DNA from: Micrococcaceae bacterium Sec5.1
Lineage (GTDB): Bacteria > Actinomycetota > Actinomycetes > Actinomycetales > Micrococcaceae
Reading direction: 5' to 3'
Assembly: GCA_039636795.1 (NCBI GenBank)
Contig: CP143430.1
Span: 5,146,001 to 5,210,000 of the forward strand
Length of the DNA: 64,000 bases
Position 1 is the first letter of the stretch, and every line of letters begins with the position of its first letter. The notes under the pieces are model-generated. The model saw nothing but the letters and a program-made list of their open reading frames with translations, made no database searches and was not told where the DNA came from. The position numbers and the translations under genes are program-made. Shown here piece after piece: positions 41,577 to 49,086 of this stretch.

Positions 41577-41609
41577 TATTCAGGCATCCGCAAGGTCCTG
41601 ATAACCACC

Positions 41610-41651
41610 AGAACCCGGAGACTGCAGTTGCAGCCTCCGGGTTCTTGCTTT
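41610..41651 (+). terminator. terminator after the GlsB-like operon
   Basis: AGAACCCGGAG (41610-41620) pairs with CTCCGGGTTCT (41635-41645), then TGCTTT. It starts 33 bases after the stop. Confidence 0.8.
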
Positions 41652-41794
41652 GCCGGGGTCCTGGCGTTGCGAAATCCGTTGACCTGGTCCTGATCCTCGT
41701 GGGCTTGATGTCGAAGCCTGATATTTTCGGGCATGGATAGTCGGGGCAGCGGCTGAGCCCGCACCGTAGCGTGATGATCAGGAATGGAGGGACA

Positions 41795-42697
41795 GTGCAG
41801 GAATGGACCAGGGCGCTTGAGCTCATCGAGCAGGACCTTACCGAATCGGTGGAGGTCAGCATGTTAGCCCGAACGGCATTGACGTCTGAATATCACTTCA
41901 GGAGGATGTTTGCCTCCTTGGCTGGCATTCCGATTTTGGAGTACATTCGTCGACGCCGGCTTACGTCCGCCACCGCAGAGATCATCGCCGGCGGAACAGT
42001 ATTGGATGTTGCCCTCCGCTACGGATATGGATCGCCCGAGGCATTCACACGTGCCTTTAAGGCCATGCATGGGCTGACTCCCTCAGAAGCACGGCAACCT
42101 GGCGCAGTCCTCCATTCCCAGCCTCAGTTAAGGTTCCACCTCCGCATTGAAGGGAATACTGTCATGAAGCACCGAATAGTCAACAAGGAGGCCTTTCATC
42201 TGATCGGCCTCAAAGCCCGGGTTCCGCTGGTCCACGAAGGTCCTAACGCTGCAATCATCGAATTTCAACGCAGCATGGACCCGGATGCGACAAAGCGTCT
42301 GATGGCGCTGGCCGACGTCGAGCCATCGGGGCCCCTGTCCGTAACGGACAAGATTGACGAAGAGCGCCGCGAAGGCAGTGAGCTGGACTATTGGCACGCG
42401 GTGGCTTCAACCAAACCCGCTCCGGAAGGTTTCGAGCGCTTGGACATCCCCGCTGGCCAATGGGTGGTGTTCGAAACGGAAGGAAGATTCCCGGATGTCC
42501 TGCAGCGCATGTGGGCGGACGCTGCTACTGAGTGGTTCCCGGCCAACCCTTACTTTTGGGCACGCGGCCCCGAACTGCTCAGTGTTAGGCCGGATCCGGA
42601 TGGGACCCACGGGAGCGGGCAACTGTGGATTCCAATCGAGTCCAGTCAGGGGCCCTTTAAGAGTTTCAGCACCTCGTCGAGTGGCAAAACCTTCTGA
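41795..42697 (+). CDS. AraC-family regulator with a GyrI-like ligand domain
   Basis: 300 aa from the GTG at 41795, preceded by GGAGGGAC. N-terminal AraC DNA-binding domain (~1-105): EWTRALELIEQDLTESVEVSM, EYHFRRMFASLAGIP and YGYGSPEAFTRAFKAMHGLTPSE. C-terminal GyrI/effector-binding-like domain (~125-290, ...FHLIGLKARVPL... FERLDIPAGQWVVF... QLWIPIES). The last ~17 residues (FKSFSTSSSGKTF) run antisense through the isochorismatase gene end by 52 bases, and look like an extension beyond the usual domain end. Similar to the Rob/SoxS/BmrR-type multidrug-sensing regulators. Confidence 0.88.
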   Translation: MQEWTRALELIEQDLTESVEVSMLARTALTSEYHFRRMFASLAGIPILEYIRRRRLTSATAEIIAGGTVLDVALRYGYGSPEAFTRAFKAMHGLTPSEARQPGAVLHSQPQLRFHLRIEGNTVMKHRIVNKEAFHLIGLKARVPLVHEGPNAAIIEFQRSMDPDATKRLMALADVEPSGPLSVTDKIDEERREGSELDYWHAVASTKPAPEGFERLDIPAGQWVVFETEGRFPDVLQRMWADAATEWFPANPYFWARGPELLSVRPDPDGTHGSGQLWIPIESSQGPFKSFSTSSSGKTF

Positions 42698-43200
42698 CGA
42701 TATTCACGGGTAAGAACCCGGAGGACTGCTTCGGCGGCCTCCGGGTTCTCTGTTGCCACGGCTTCAGCCGCGTAAATCACCCGGATGTTATGGGCGAAAG
42801 CGTCAGCAGCGGTCTGCGCGATGCAGTTGTGGGCCGAAACTCCAGCCAGAATGACGGTTTCCACACCCCAGTTCCTGAGGCGCATCCCTAAGTCCGTACC
42901 AACGAACGCGCTGTCGCGGGTTTTGACCATCTGCGGGAATTCGGCGGTCACCAGGCCAGGTACGAAGCTGGCCTGCTCACTTCCCCTGAAGATGAATCCT
43001 TGGTCATCGTCCAGCATGTTCAGGCTCCATGTGGATTTGTCCCGCTCGTGCTGGGTGCCAACCAAGAGGACGTTTGCCCCTGCCTCGCGTGCTGCGCTGG
43101 TCAACGAGTTGCAGGCAGCAACAACCTCTTCCTGACGCCGCTTCAGGGCCGGTTCCTCAAAAAAGGCGTTCTGCATATCGATTACCAGCACAGCAATCAT
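42646..43200 (-). CDS. isochorismatase-family cysteine hydrolase
   Basis: 184 aa. Catalytic triad visible: Asp in VLVIDMQNAFF (D8), Lys in MVKTRDSAF, and Cys in VSAHNCIAQTAADA. It belongs to the isochorismatase-like hydrolases (nicotinamidase, N-carbamoylsarcosine amidase, isochorismatase); the fold does not reveal the substrate. Convergent with the AraC-type gene, overlapping it by 52 bases. ATG at 43200 begins the conserved first strand (MIAVLVIDMQNAF). Confidence 0.88.
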   Translation of the reverse strand: MIAVLVIDMQNAFFEEPALKRRQEEVVAACNSLTSAAREAGANVLLVGTQHERDKSTWSLNMLDDDQGFIFRGSEQASFVPGLVTAEFPQMVKTRDSAFVGTDLGMRLRNWGVETVILAGVSAHNCIAQTAADAFAHNIRVIYAAEAVATENPEAAEAVLRVLTREYRQKVLPLDEVLKLLKGP

Positions 43201-43226
43201 GCGCGCATACCCTTTCCTGTCCTGGG

Positions 43227-44156
43227 TCAGAGACCCTTGCCGCCGGTCACCGGCAGCACAGCTCCAGAAATATAGGAGCCTTCGTCAGATGCGAGGAGCA
43301 CATAGGCCGGCGCCAGCTCAGCCGGTTGTCCGGCGCGACCCAGTGGCGTGTCCTGACCAAACGTTGGAAGCTTGTCCGGCCACTCGGTAGCGGGAATCAA
43401 CGGCGTCCAAATCGGTCCCGGGGCCACGGCGTTAACGCGGATTCCTTTGGGACCGAGTTCCTCGGCCATGGCTTTGGTGAAGGCTACCTGGGCGGCCTTG
43501 GTCATGGCATAGTCCACCAGCTGGGCGGAAGGATTAAAGGCCTGAATGGACGCCGTGACGATGATCGAAGCTCCCGGGCGGAGATGGGGAATCGCAGCTT
43601 GTGCAGTCCAGATCAGTGAGTACAGGTTGGTTTTGAAGACCCGATCAAATTCCTCGGTGGGGATGGTTTCCAAGCCCTCACGGTTCTTTTGGTACGCAGC
43701 GTTCAGGACCACGACGTTGAGCCCGCCAAGCTCCTGTACCGTGCGCTCCACAATCTCGGCCGCAAACTTTTCGTCGCGCGCGTCTCCTGGCAATAACAAA
43801 GCCTGCGCTCCGCACTCACGGATCCATTCCGCCGTCGACTTCGCGTCTTCCTCTTCCTCCGGAAGGTAGCTGATGGCGACGTCGGCACCTTCGCGGGCAT
43901 ATGCGATGGCCACAGCAGCGCCGATGCCTGAGTCACCCCCAGTGATCAGGGCTTTCTTGCCCTGGAGGCGACCGTGCCCAACATAGCTGGATTCACCATG
44001 ATCGGGCTGGGGGTTCAAGGGCTTGGTCAGGCCAGGCTGTTCCTGTTCCTGCTGGGGAAATTCCTCGGAGTGATATCCGCTCCGGGGATCCTTGGGCGCC
44101 GAAGTAAGGCGATGATCCCCGTTTGCTTGCTGTCCGCTTGGGTCGGCTTGAGTCAT
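43227..44156 (-). CDS. SDR family oxidoreductase (YhdF/general-stress type)
   Basis: 309 aa from the ATG at 44156; an upstream ATG (44192) is less likely. A polar N-terminal extension (~60 residues, GQQANGDHRL... GYHSEEFPQQEQEQPG...) precedes the SDR core: KKALITGGDSGIGAAVAIAYAREGADV, VVLNAAYQ (N-x-A variation), SIIVTASIQAFNPSAQL with Ser and YAMTKAAQVAFTKAMAEEL (Y-x-x-x-K). The long N-tail is that of the YhdF/GSP39-type stress SDR family; substrate unknown. NAD(P)-linked, cytoplasmic. Confidence 0.88.
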   Translation of the reverse strand: MTQADPSGQQANGDHRLTSAPKDPRSGYHSEEFPQQEQEQPGLTKPLNPQPDHGESSYVGHGRLQGKKALITGGDSGIGAAVAIAYAREGADVAISYLPEEEEDAKSTAEWIRECGAQALLLPGDARDEKFAAEIVERTVQELGGLNVVVLNAAYQKNREGLETIPTEEFDRVFKTNLYSLIWTAQAAIPHLRPGASIIVTASIQAFNPSAQLVDYAMTKAAQVAFTKAMAEELGPKGIRVNAVAPGPIWTPLIPATEWPDKLPTFGQDTPLGRAGQPAELAPAYVLLASDEGSYISGAVLPVTGGKGL

Positions 44157-44248
44157 GGTTCTGGCCTTTCTCAGATGTCTGATTCCCGGCATTCGACGCT
44201 ACCGTTGGCTGTACCCAGGCACTATCGACTCTAAACGCGCTGTGAGGG

Positions 44249-45052
44249 CTAGGTCCGGAGCGTTTTGGCCTTCACCATGAGGAACAGCCCGTAGGCGATC
44301 AGGCCAACGGCAACGGCTGCCAAGAGGTACGGGCCATACGGTTGCTCCCTTAACGCCCGCAGGCTTCCATCAAGTCCTGTGGATTGCTCGGGCTGAACGC
44401 GCACTGCGGCAATGACCACCAGCAGGCCAACGAGCAACAGGGCTATGCCTTTGGCGACGTAGCCCACAACGCCAACACCCGACTGGAACTTTCGGGCCGG
44501 CTCCTTGTAGGACAGCGCCAGGTCCTTCTCGAAAGTCCTCATGAAGCCGCGCACCGCGAACACGACGCCGGTGATCATGATCCCGGCGCCAATTGCGACG
44601 AGCAGGACTATCCCGAATGGAGCTTTCATGAGGGTCACAGTCACATCGCTGGCCGACTCGCGACTGTTTTTTCCCTTGCCCATGGTGAACGAGAGGATAG
44701 TGGCCGCCAGTCCCGCAAAGACTATCGCCTGGCCAACTGCGGAAAGCCGCTTGGAAGGCTTGTTGTCCGACTTCCTGCGGTAGCCGAGGGTTGCGTTGCC
44801 CAATTGCCACAAGGCCAAGGCAGCGCAGGCGCCGAAGCACGCCCAGAGCAGGATGGGACCCACCGGTTGCGCGGCCAGTTGGGCGACAGCGCCACTGACG
44901 TCGGCTTCACCGCCTCGCCCAAAGGCGACCTGAAACGCAATAACCCCGATGAGTAAGTGCAGAAGTCCGCTGACGGCATAACCAGCCCTGGCAACAATCT
45001 CCAGGCCACGTGAGTTTGAGGCTTCCTCGGCCGCATCAGCGGCCTTCTTCAT
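44249..45052 (-). CDS. DUF1206 family membrane protein
   Basis: 267 aa from the ATG at 45052, though a TTG/GTG start a little upstream cannot be excluded (AAGGAGG lies 18 bases before the ATG). Three DUF1206 repeats, each of two membrane helices: EIVARAGYAVSGLLHLLIGVIAFQVAFGR, SKRLSAVGQAIVFAGLAATILSFTMG, ARKFQSGVGVVGYVAKGIALLLVGLLVVIA. Function unknown; widespread in actinobacteria. It follows the YhdF-like SDR in the stress-like cluster. Confidence 0.85.
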   Translation of the reverse strand: MKKAADAAEEASNSRGLEIVARAGYAVSGLLHLLIGVIAFQVAFGRGGEADVSGAVAQLAAQPVGPILLWACFGACAALALWQLGNATLGYRRKSDNKPSKRLSAVGQAIVFAGLAATILSFTMGKGKNSRESASDVTVTLMKAPFGIVLLVAIGAGIMITGVVFAVRGFMRTFEKDLALSYKEPARKFQSGVGVVGYVAKGIALLLVGLLVVIAAVRVQPEQSTGLDGSLRALREQPYGPYLLAAVAVGLIAYGLFLMVKAKTLRT

Positions 45053-45171
45053 CTCCTCTTTGATGACAAGCCTCCTTATTATTTTGTGACTTGTCACCAT
45101 GGTGCCACTCGAACGACTACAAGACCACGGGCGGGCACCTCTGGTGCCCACCCGCCAAAGTTCAAATGTTC

Positions 45172-45375
45172 CTAGAAACCACACACCGACTGCGGCCAGA
45201 TGCTCCGAAGCCCCATACCCAGAGGGTTGAAGTGCTCCCGGACGGACGTGACCGCACGGGCCTGGCCGGGGACTTCGCCGCCATGGCCGCCAGCCTCTGC
45301 CGTGTGCGGGAAGGGGTCGGACGTCACGTGGGCAGCTCCAGTATTCAGGGACGTGGCTGCGATCTGGTCAGGCAT
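45172..45375 (-). CDS. small hypothetical protein
   Basis: 67 aa: MPDQIAATSLNTGAAHVTSD, ending in SVREHFNPLGMGLRSIWPQS. AGGAAGGACCACCGAA precedes the ATG, a good ribosome site, which is the main support. The protein is hydrophilic with no recognised family. It lies upstream of the DUF1206 gene in the same direction. The high GC of this region makes chance open frames common, hence the low confidence. Confidence 0.35.
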   Translation of the reverse strand: MPDQIAATSLNTGAAHVTSDPFPHTAEAGGHGGEVPGQARAVTSVREHFNPLGMGLRSIWPQSVCGF

Positions 45376-45563
45376 TTCGGTGGTCCTTCCTGAAAGTTCC
45401 CATCAACTCCATTGGCTGATAGTTCAACCATGGGACGGGGCCCTCAAGAAGGACGCCGGGTCATCTCAAGATTCAGTCAAGATTCCACGGCGCAGGGAAA
45501 GCATGTTCAGAAGGCGAAAATGACCTCCAGTTGCTGCCTGCTCGGGAGGAAGGTCACGTCGTG

Positions 45564-45974
45564 ATGTTGCGCAGATCACATTTGCTGCCTACGCTGGGGT
45601 GGCTGCAGCGTGGCAGCGAACGGATGAAAGGCAGCATATTGACCAGCGAGAAGCTCTCTGTAGTTGTTCGAGTCGACCTTGACGGAGCACAGATCCAGAT
45701 CGCAGCAACCGGTCACGTGACCACCTCCAATCTCCACGCGCTGTATCCAATCGTCCAACGCACCAACAGCCTGGCCGACGGCAGGGACGTCGAGATGGAC
45801 CTTACCGGGGCCATGATTGAGCCGGATGCACTTGAACAACTCCAGGGCTACGCGATGCTCCACGAGTTGCCGGTTCGTGTTGATCCCGGCCCAGCTGATC
45901 CGGATCTGGTGTCCCTGCCCGCCCTGCCGGCCCTGGCAGGATCGAAAATGGCGGGGGCTTGGCTGGCGGCGTGA
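45564..45974 (+). CDS. STAS-like hypothetical protein
   Basis: About 136 aa from the ATG at 45564 (AGGAAGG upstream, 12 bases); an internal ATG at 45624 is possible. The core SVVVRVDLDGAQIQIAATGHVTTSN and VEMDLTGAMIEPDALEQLQ gives the strand-helix pattern of a STAS-like/anti-anti-sigma-like domain, but the conserved phospho-site (D-x-S) is not present. No partner anti-sigma gene is near. Function unknown. Upstream 45376-45563 shows no gene. Confidence 0.55.
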   Translation: MLRRSHLLPTLGWLQRGSERMKGSILTSEKLSVVVRVDLDGAQIQIAATGHVTTSNLHALYPIVQRTNSLADGRDVEMDLTGAMIEPDALEQLQGYAMLHELPVRVDPGPADPDLVSLPALPALAGSKMAGAWLAA

Positions 45975-46013
45975 GTTGCGCCGGCCCTCAAGCCGAGGAC
46001 TAACCTGACTGCC

Positions 46014-46514
46014 ATGAGTCAGTCAACGCGCGCCTGGATTGGGACCATCGTCTTCCTTTTCCTCGCGCCCGGCATCGTGGCAGGTCTCATCCCGTGGCTC
46101 ATCTCTGGATGGCGGCTTTACGACTGGGACGGCGTGGCGTGGCTGGTGGTGCCCGTCGCCTGGATCGCGATCACCCTAGGTGTGGCTTTCCTGCTCTACG
46201 CCTTCGCGCTGTTCGCCCTTCACCGGGGAACACCCGCGCCGGTTGCGCCGACCCAGACGCTGGTGCTGACCGGGGTTTATCGATTCGTGCGCAATCCCAT
46301 GTACCTCGCGGTGCTCGCGACTATCCTCGGACAAGCCCTGCTCTTCGGCAGTTGGTGGCTGGTGGTCTACGCCGGGGTGCTTCTCATCGCCGTCGTCACT
46401 TTCGTGAAGGGTTACGAGGAACCCACCCTCACTGAGACGTACGGCGAGCAGTACCTCGAGTACCGGCGCAACGTTCCGGGATGGTGGCCGCGGCTGACGC
46501 CTTGGCGCGGATAA
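46014..46514 (+). CDS. isoprenylcysteine carboxyl methyltransferase-family membrane protein
   Basis: 166 aa, four or five membrane helices. The characteristic C-terminal block TGVYRFVRNPMYLAVLATILGQAL (SAM-binding, R-N-P-M-Y) followed by EEPTLTETYGEQYLEYRRNVP and WWPRLTPWRG, typical of the phospholipid/ICMT methyltransferase superfamily. No CaaX substrate can be deduced. It may methylate lipids or small thiols. The ATG has only a weak GAGGAC site 10 bases upstream. Stands alone in the rightward direction. Confidence 0.87.
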   Translation: MSQSTRAWIGTIVFLFLAPGIVAGLIPWLISGWRLYDWDGVAWLVVPVAWIAITLGVAFLLYAFALFALHRGTPAPVAPTQTLVLTGVYRFVRNPMYLAVLATILGQALLFGSWWLVVYAGVLLIAVVTFVKGYEEPTLTETYGEQYLEYRRNVPGWWPRLTPWRG

Positions 46515-46590
46515 CGGTGGGACGGGCAACGGGCTTCTGTGCTTCGCCCCTCCACGGATGCCATGAGCCAGTCCCTTAGGCGGCTGGCGT

Positions 46591-47112
46591 TCAGTCCCTC
46601 AGGCTCAGGGTGGCTTCGAAACGTCCGTTGCGATCACGGATTGCCGCAAGGTCCTCGAAGTTTCCAATCCGCACAATTCCGGTGAAATGCCCCACAGGTT
46701 CGTAGTAAAGGACCAGTGTCTGGCCCGGCGTGTAGTACCCGATCGTCAGCGGATCAGCGTCATCGCCGGCCGGAACGCCGTCGAGGGACAAGGGCGCCGG
46801 TAGTTCAGCATGCTTCTCCTGACCGCCAAAGTCAGTGAAGGACAGCGTCAGGGGAAACTGGTCAATCAGTGAGCGGGCGGTCGCGTTCCCCGACAGACTT
46901 CCGTTCACGGTCCGTCCGTCGATCTGGATGCTGATTGGAGTGTCTTCGGGGGTCTCTTTGGCTGTCATCGTTTGGGTTTCCTCCGTGCGGGCAGTTTCCT
47001 GCGGCGTCGTCGCTGTGTTTGTCGTGGCTGGACTGCCCGAAGCCGTCGTGCACCCGGTAAGGGCGAGGGTCAGCGCCGTGATCACGACCAGAGTTTGCTT
47101 CCTCATTGGCAT
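46591..47112 (-). CDS. lipoprotein with a cyclophilin-like domain
   Basis: 173 aa from the ATG at 47112, preceded by GAGGGGGA. Lipobox signal: MRKQTLVVITALTLALTGC (LTGC). Then a Thr/Ala/Glu-rich linker and a domain with ISIQIDGRTVNGSLSGNATARSLIDQFPLTLSFTDFGGQEKHAELP, YYTPGQTLVLYYEP and GIVRIGNFEDLAAIRDRNGRFEATL, which matches the cyclophilin-like (DUF369/Cyclophil_like2) fold. An extracellular small-molecule-binding role is likely. Same direction as the MarR gene at 47256, but unrelated by sequence. Confidence 0.85.
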   Translation of the reverse strand: MPMRKQTLVVITALTLALTGCTTASGSPATTNTATTPQETARTEETQTMTAKETPEDTPISIQIDGRTVNGSLSGNATARSLIDQFPLTLSFTDFGGQEKHAELPAPLSLDGVPAGDDADPLTIGYYTPGQTLVLYYEPVGHFTGIVRIGNFEDLAAIRDRNGRFEATLSLRD

Positions 47113-47255
47113 CAAGAATGTCCCCCTCGGCGGCAAAGTTCGATTCATTCCAGCAAAACAGCTGACGACGGCGAGCGGGAGCCCCTGCCGTTACAGGTAC
47201 TGAAAGGGACCCTCTGAGAAGGCGACGGTCATGGTGGGGAAGTCCCACAGCCAAC

Positions 47256-47720
47256 TCACTGGCTCAGCCGAACGGCCGCCTCCTGCTGGACGCGGGCAGC
47301 CTTGCTTGAGTAGTCGGCGATAATCCGGAGTTCGTCGTCGCTGTAGCCTTCCAGCAGCGCGGCCATCCCGGCCATGAAATCGGTGAAGTAGGGTGCAGCG
47401 GCGGCAACCTGGTCACCGACGAGCTCGATCAGGACCTTCCGCTTGTCCTCGCCGTGCTTGACCCGCCGGGCCACGCCTTTGCTTTCGAGTCGCTGCATGA
47501 GTCCGGTGACCGATGCTGGGGCCAGCCCGGAGTGTTCACCGAATTCACCCGCCGTCATTGGGCCGTGGCGCAGCAGGATATCGATCGCCTTGCCCTCGGT
47601 CGCCGACAGGCCCCGCAGTTCAGACAGTGTGGTGTGGAACATGATGGCGGCCGTGGACAGCTCCCTGCCCGAGGCATAAACAGCTTCCAGCAGAGCTTCG
47701 CGTTGCCCCTGATTCGTCAT
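47256..47720 (-). CDS. MarR-family transcriptional regulator
   Basis: 154 aa. wHTH with AIDILLRHGPMTAGEFGEHSGLAPASVTGLMQRLESKGVARRVKHGEDKRKVLIEL, the MarR recognition helix plus beta-wing with the D-x-R motif (EDKRK). Divergent from the FAD monooxygenase gene at 47827; two A/T-rich inverted repeats lie in the gap. It probably represses the monooxygenase and perhaps itself, with a phenolic or aromatic effector, as is usual for MarR genes beside such enzymes. Confidence 0.9.
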   Translation of the reverse strand: MTNQGQREALLEAVYASGRELSTAAIMFHTTLSELRGLSATEGKAIDILLRHGPMTAGEFGEHSGLAPASVTGLMQRLESKGVARRVKHGEDKRKVLIELVGDQVAAAAPYFTDFMAGMAALLEGYSDDELRIIADYSSKAARVQQEAAVRLSQ

Positions 47721-47740
47721 GCTCCGAGGCTAGCAAAATC

Positions 47741-47807
47741 TTTCGCTTGACCGAAACGATTGACCTGCCCACCACTCAGGATTATATTTCTTTTAACCGA
47801 ACGAAAT
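47741..47807. promoter_or_regulatory. two MarR-type inverted repeats
   Basis: TTTCG-N6-CGAAA at 47741-47756 and ATTTC-N12-GAAAT at 47786-47807. Both contain ACCGAA and lie in the 106-base gap between the divergent MarR and monooxygenase starts; the second overlaps the region just before the monooxygenase ribosome site. Confidence 0.55.
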
Positions 47808-47826
47808 AAATTCCCAAGGAGCTCCC

Positions 47827-49086
47827 ATGTTGAATTGCCTTGTCATCGGATCCGGCGTAGCCGGCCTTTCCACGGCCCTCTCACTCCAGAAAGCAGGCCA
47901 CTCCGCCACCGTTTTTGAAGCGCACAAGGGGCATTCTGAGGGTGTCGGCGCCTTCCTTACCCTCGCCGTCAACGGTTTCGACGCCCTGGACACTCTGGGC
48001 CTCAAGGAGGAAGCTTCGCAACTGGGCTTCAGCACCCCGCTCATGTCCATGTATCTGGGCAGCACGGGTCGCCACCTGATCGATTTCGATTTCGGCGGCA
48101 CCCTCCCGGATGGCACCACGGCCCGGACCATGACCCGCTCGGAGCTATACGCCCTCTTGCACGAGGAGTCAGTCCGCCGCGGGATCCGGATCGAGCACGG
48201 CAGGCGACTGACAGCGGTGGAGGAACTGCCCGACGGCGTCACGGCCGTTTTCGACGACGGTACCTCCGCGCGCGGCGACCTGCTGGTGGGGGCCGACGGG
48301 CTGCGCTCGGCGGTGCGGCCGCTGATCGACCCCGCCTCGCCCGCACCCCGCACCATCCCGCTGCTCAACACGGGCGGCATCATTCCTGCCAACACTGCCG
48401 CCTTGTCGCTCAAGGATGTGGATCTGGGCGTGCCTCCGGGGCGCATGAAGATGGTGTTCGGCAAGCGCTGCTTCTACTGTTACATGCCCAGCCCGGACGG
48501 CCGGATCTGGTGGTTCGCAAATCCTCTGCAGCGCTCCAGCTCCGATCCGTCATTGCTGGGCCAGGAAGAACTCAGGGATTGGCTGACCGGGCTGGTGGCC
48601 GGAGATCGGACACCGATGGCGGCCCTCATTCGCGCCACGGAAGACATCATCAAGCCCTATTCAACTTTCGATTTCCCCAGCGTTCCCCGCTGGCACCGCG
48701 GCAGGATGGTCCTGGTCGGCGATGCCGCTCACGCCTCCTCCCCGTCCTCGGGGCAGGGCGCGTCCATGGCAATCGAGGACGCAGTGATCCTTGGACGGGC
48801 CCTTCGGGGAGCCACAAGGGACGACACAGAACGGGGAAGCCTCCCTGCCAGGTTTGCGGCTTACGAAGCGGAGCGCCGGCCGCGTGCCGAGACGGTGGTG
48901 GCATGGGGCCGCCGGAATTCAGAACCCAAGGTCAGGAATCAGTTCACCCGGGTGTTTCAGGACCTGGCTATGCGCGCTATTTTCCGGGGACTGGCGCGGA
49001 AGGCGGCCGACAACTTCGATTGGCTCTACGGCCATCACATCGACTGGGATGCCGTCTCCACGTACGACGCCGAGACCCTGCGGTAA
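47827..49086 (+). CDS. FAD-dependent monooxygenase
   Basis: 419 aa, PHBH/UbiH type. N-terminal CLVIGSGVAGLSTALSLQKAGHSATVFEA (FAD-binding G-x-G-x-x-G, then E-A for ribose), GDLLVGADGLRSAVRPLID (second FAD motif) and MVLVGDAAHASSPSSGQGASMAIEDAVILGRAL (GD motif). Oxidises aromatic or similar substrates with NAD(P)H and O2. AAGGAGCTCCC precedes the ATG. The last 52 bases overlap the convergent MFS gene end, so the C-termini are coded on opposite strands of the same DNA. Confidence 0.9.
   Translation: MLNCLVIGSGVAGLSTALSLQKAGHSATVFEAHKGHSEGVGAFLTLAVNGFDALDTLGLKEEASQLGFSTPLMSMYLGSTGRHLIDFDFGGTLPDGTTARTMTRSELYALLHEESVRRGIRIEHGRRLTAVEELPDGVTAVFDDGTSARGDLLVGADGLRSAVRPLIDPASPAPRTIPLLNTGGIIPANTAALSLKDVDLGVPPGRMKMVFGKRCFYCYMPSPDGRIWWFANPLQRSSSDPSLLGQEELRDWLTGLVAGDRTPMAALIRATEDIIKPYSTFDFPSVPRWHRGRMVLVGDAAHASSPSSGQGASMAIEDAVILGRALRGATRDDTERGSLPARFAAYEAERRPRAETVVAWGRRNSEPKVRNQFTRVFQDLAMRAIFRGLARKAADNFDWLYGHHIDWDAVSTYDAETLR

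Noticed and set aside
49035..49086. Equal 52-base overlaps at 42646 and 49035 as a meaningful pattern
   Set aside because: The two overlaps share no sequence and involve unrelated families; the equal length is most simply a coincidence.
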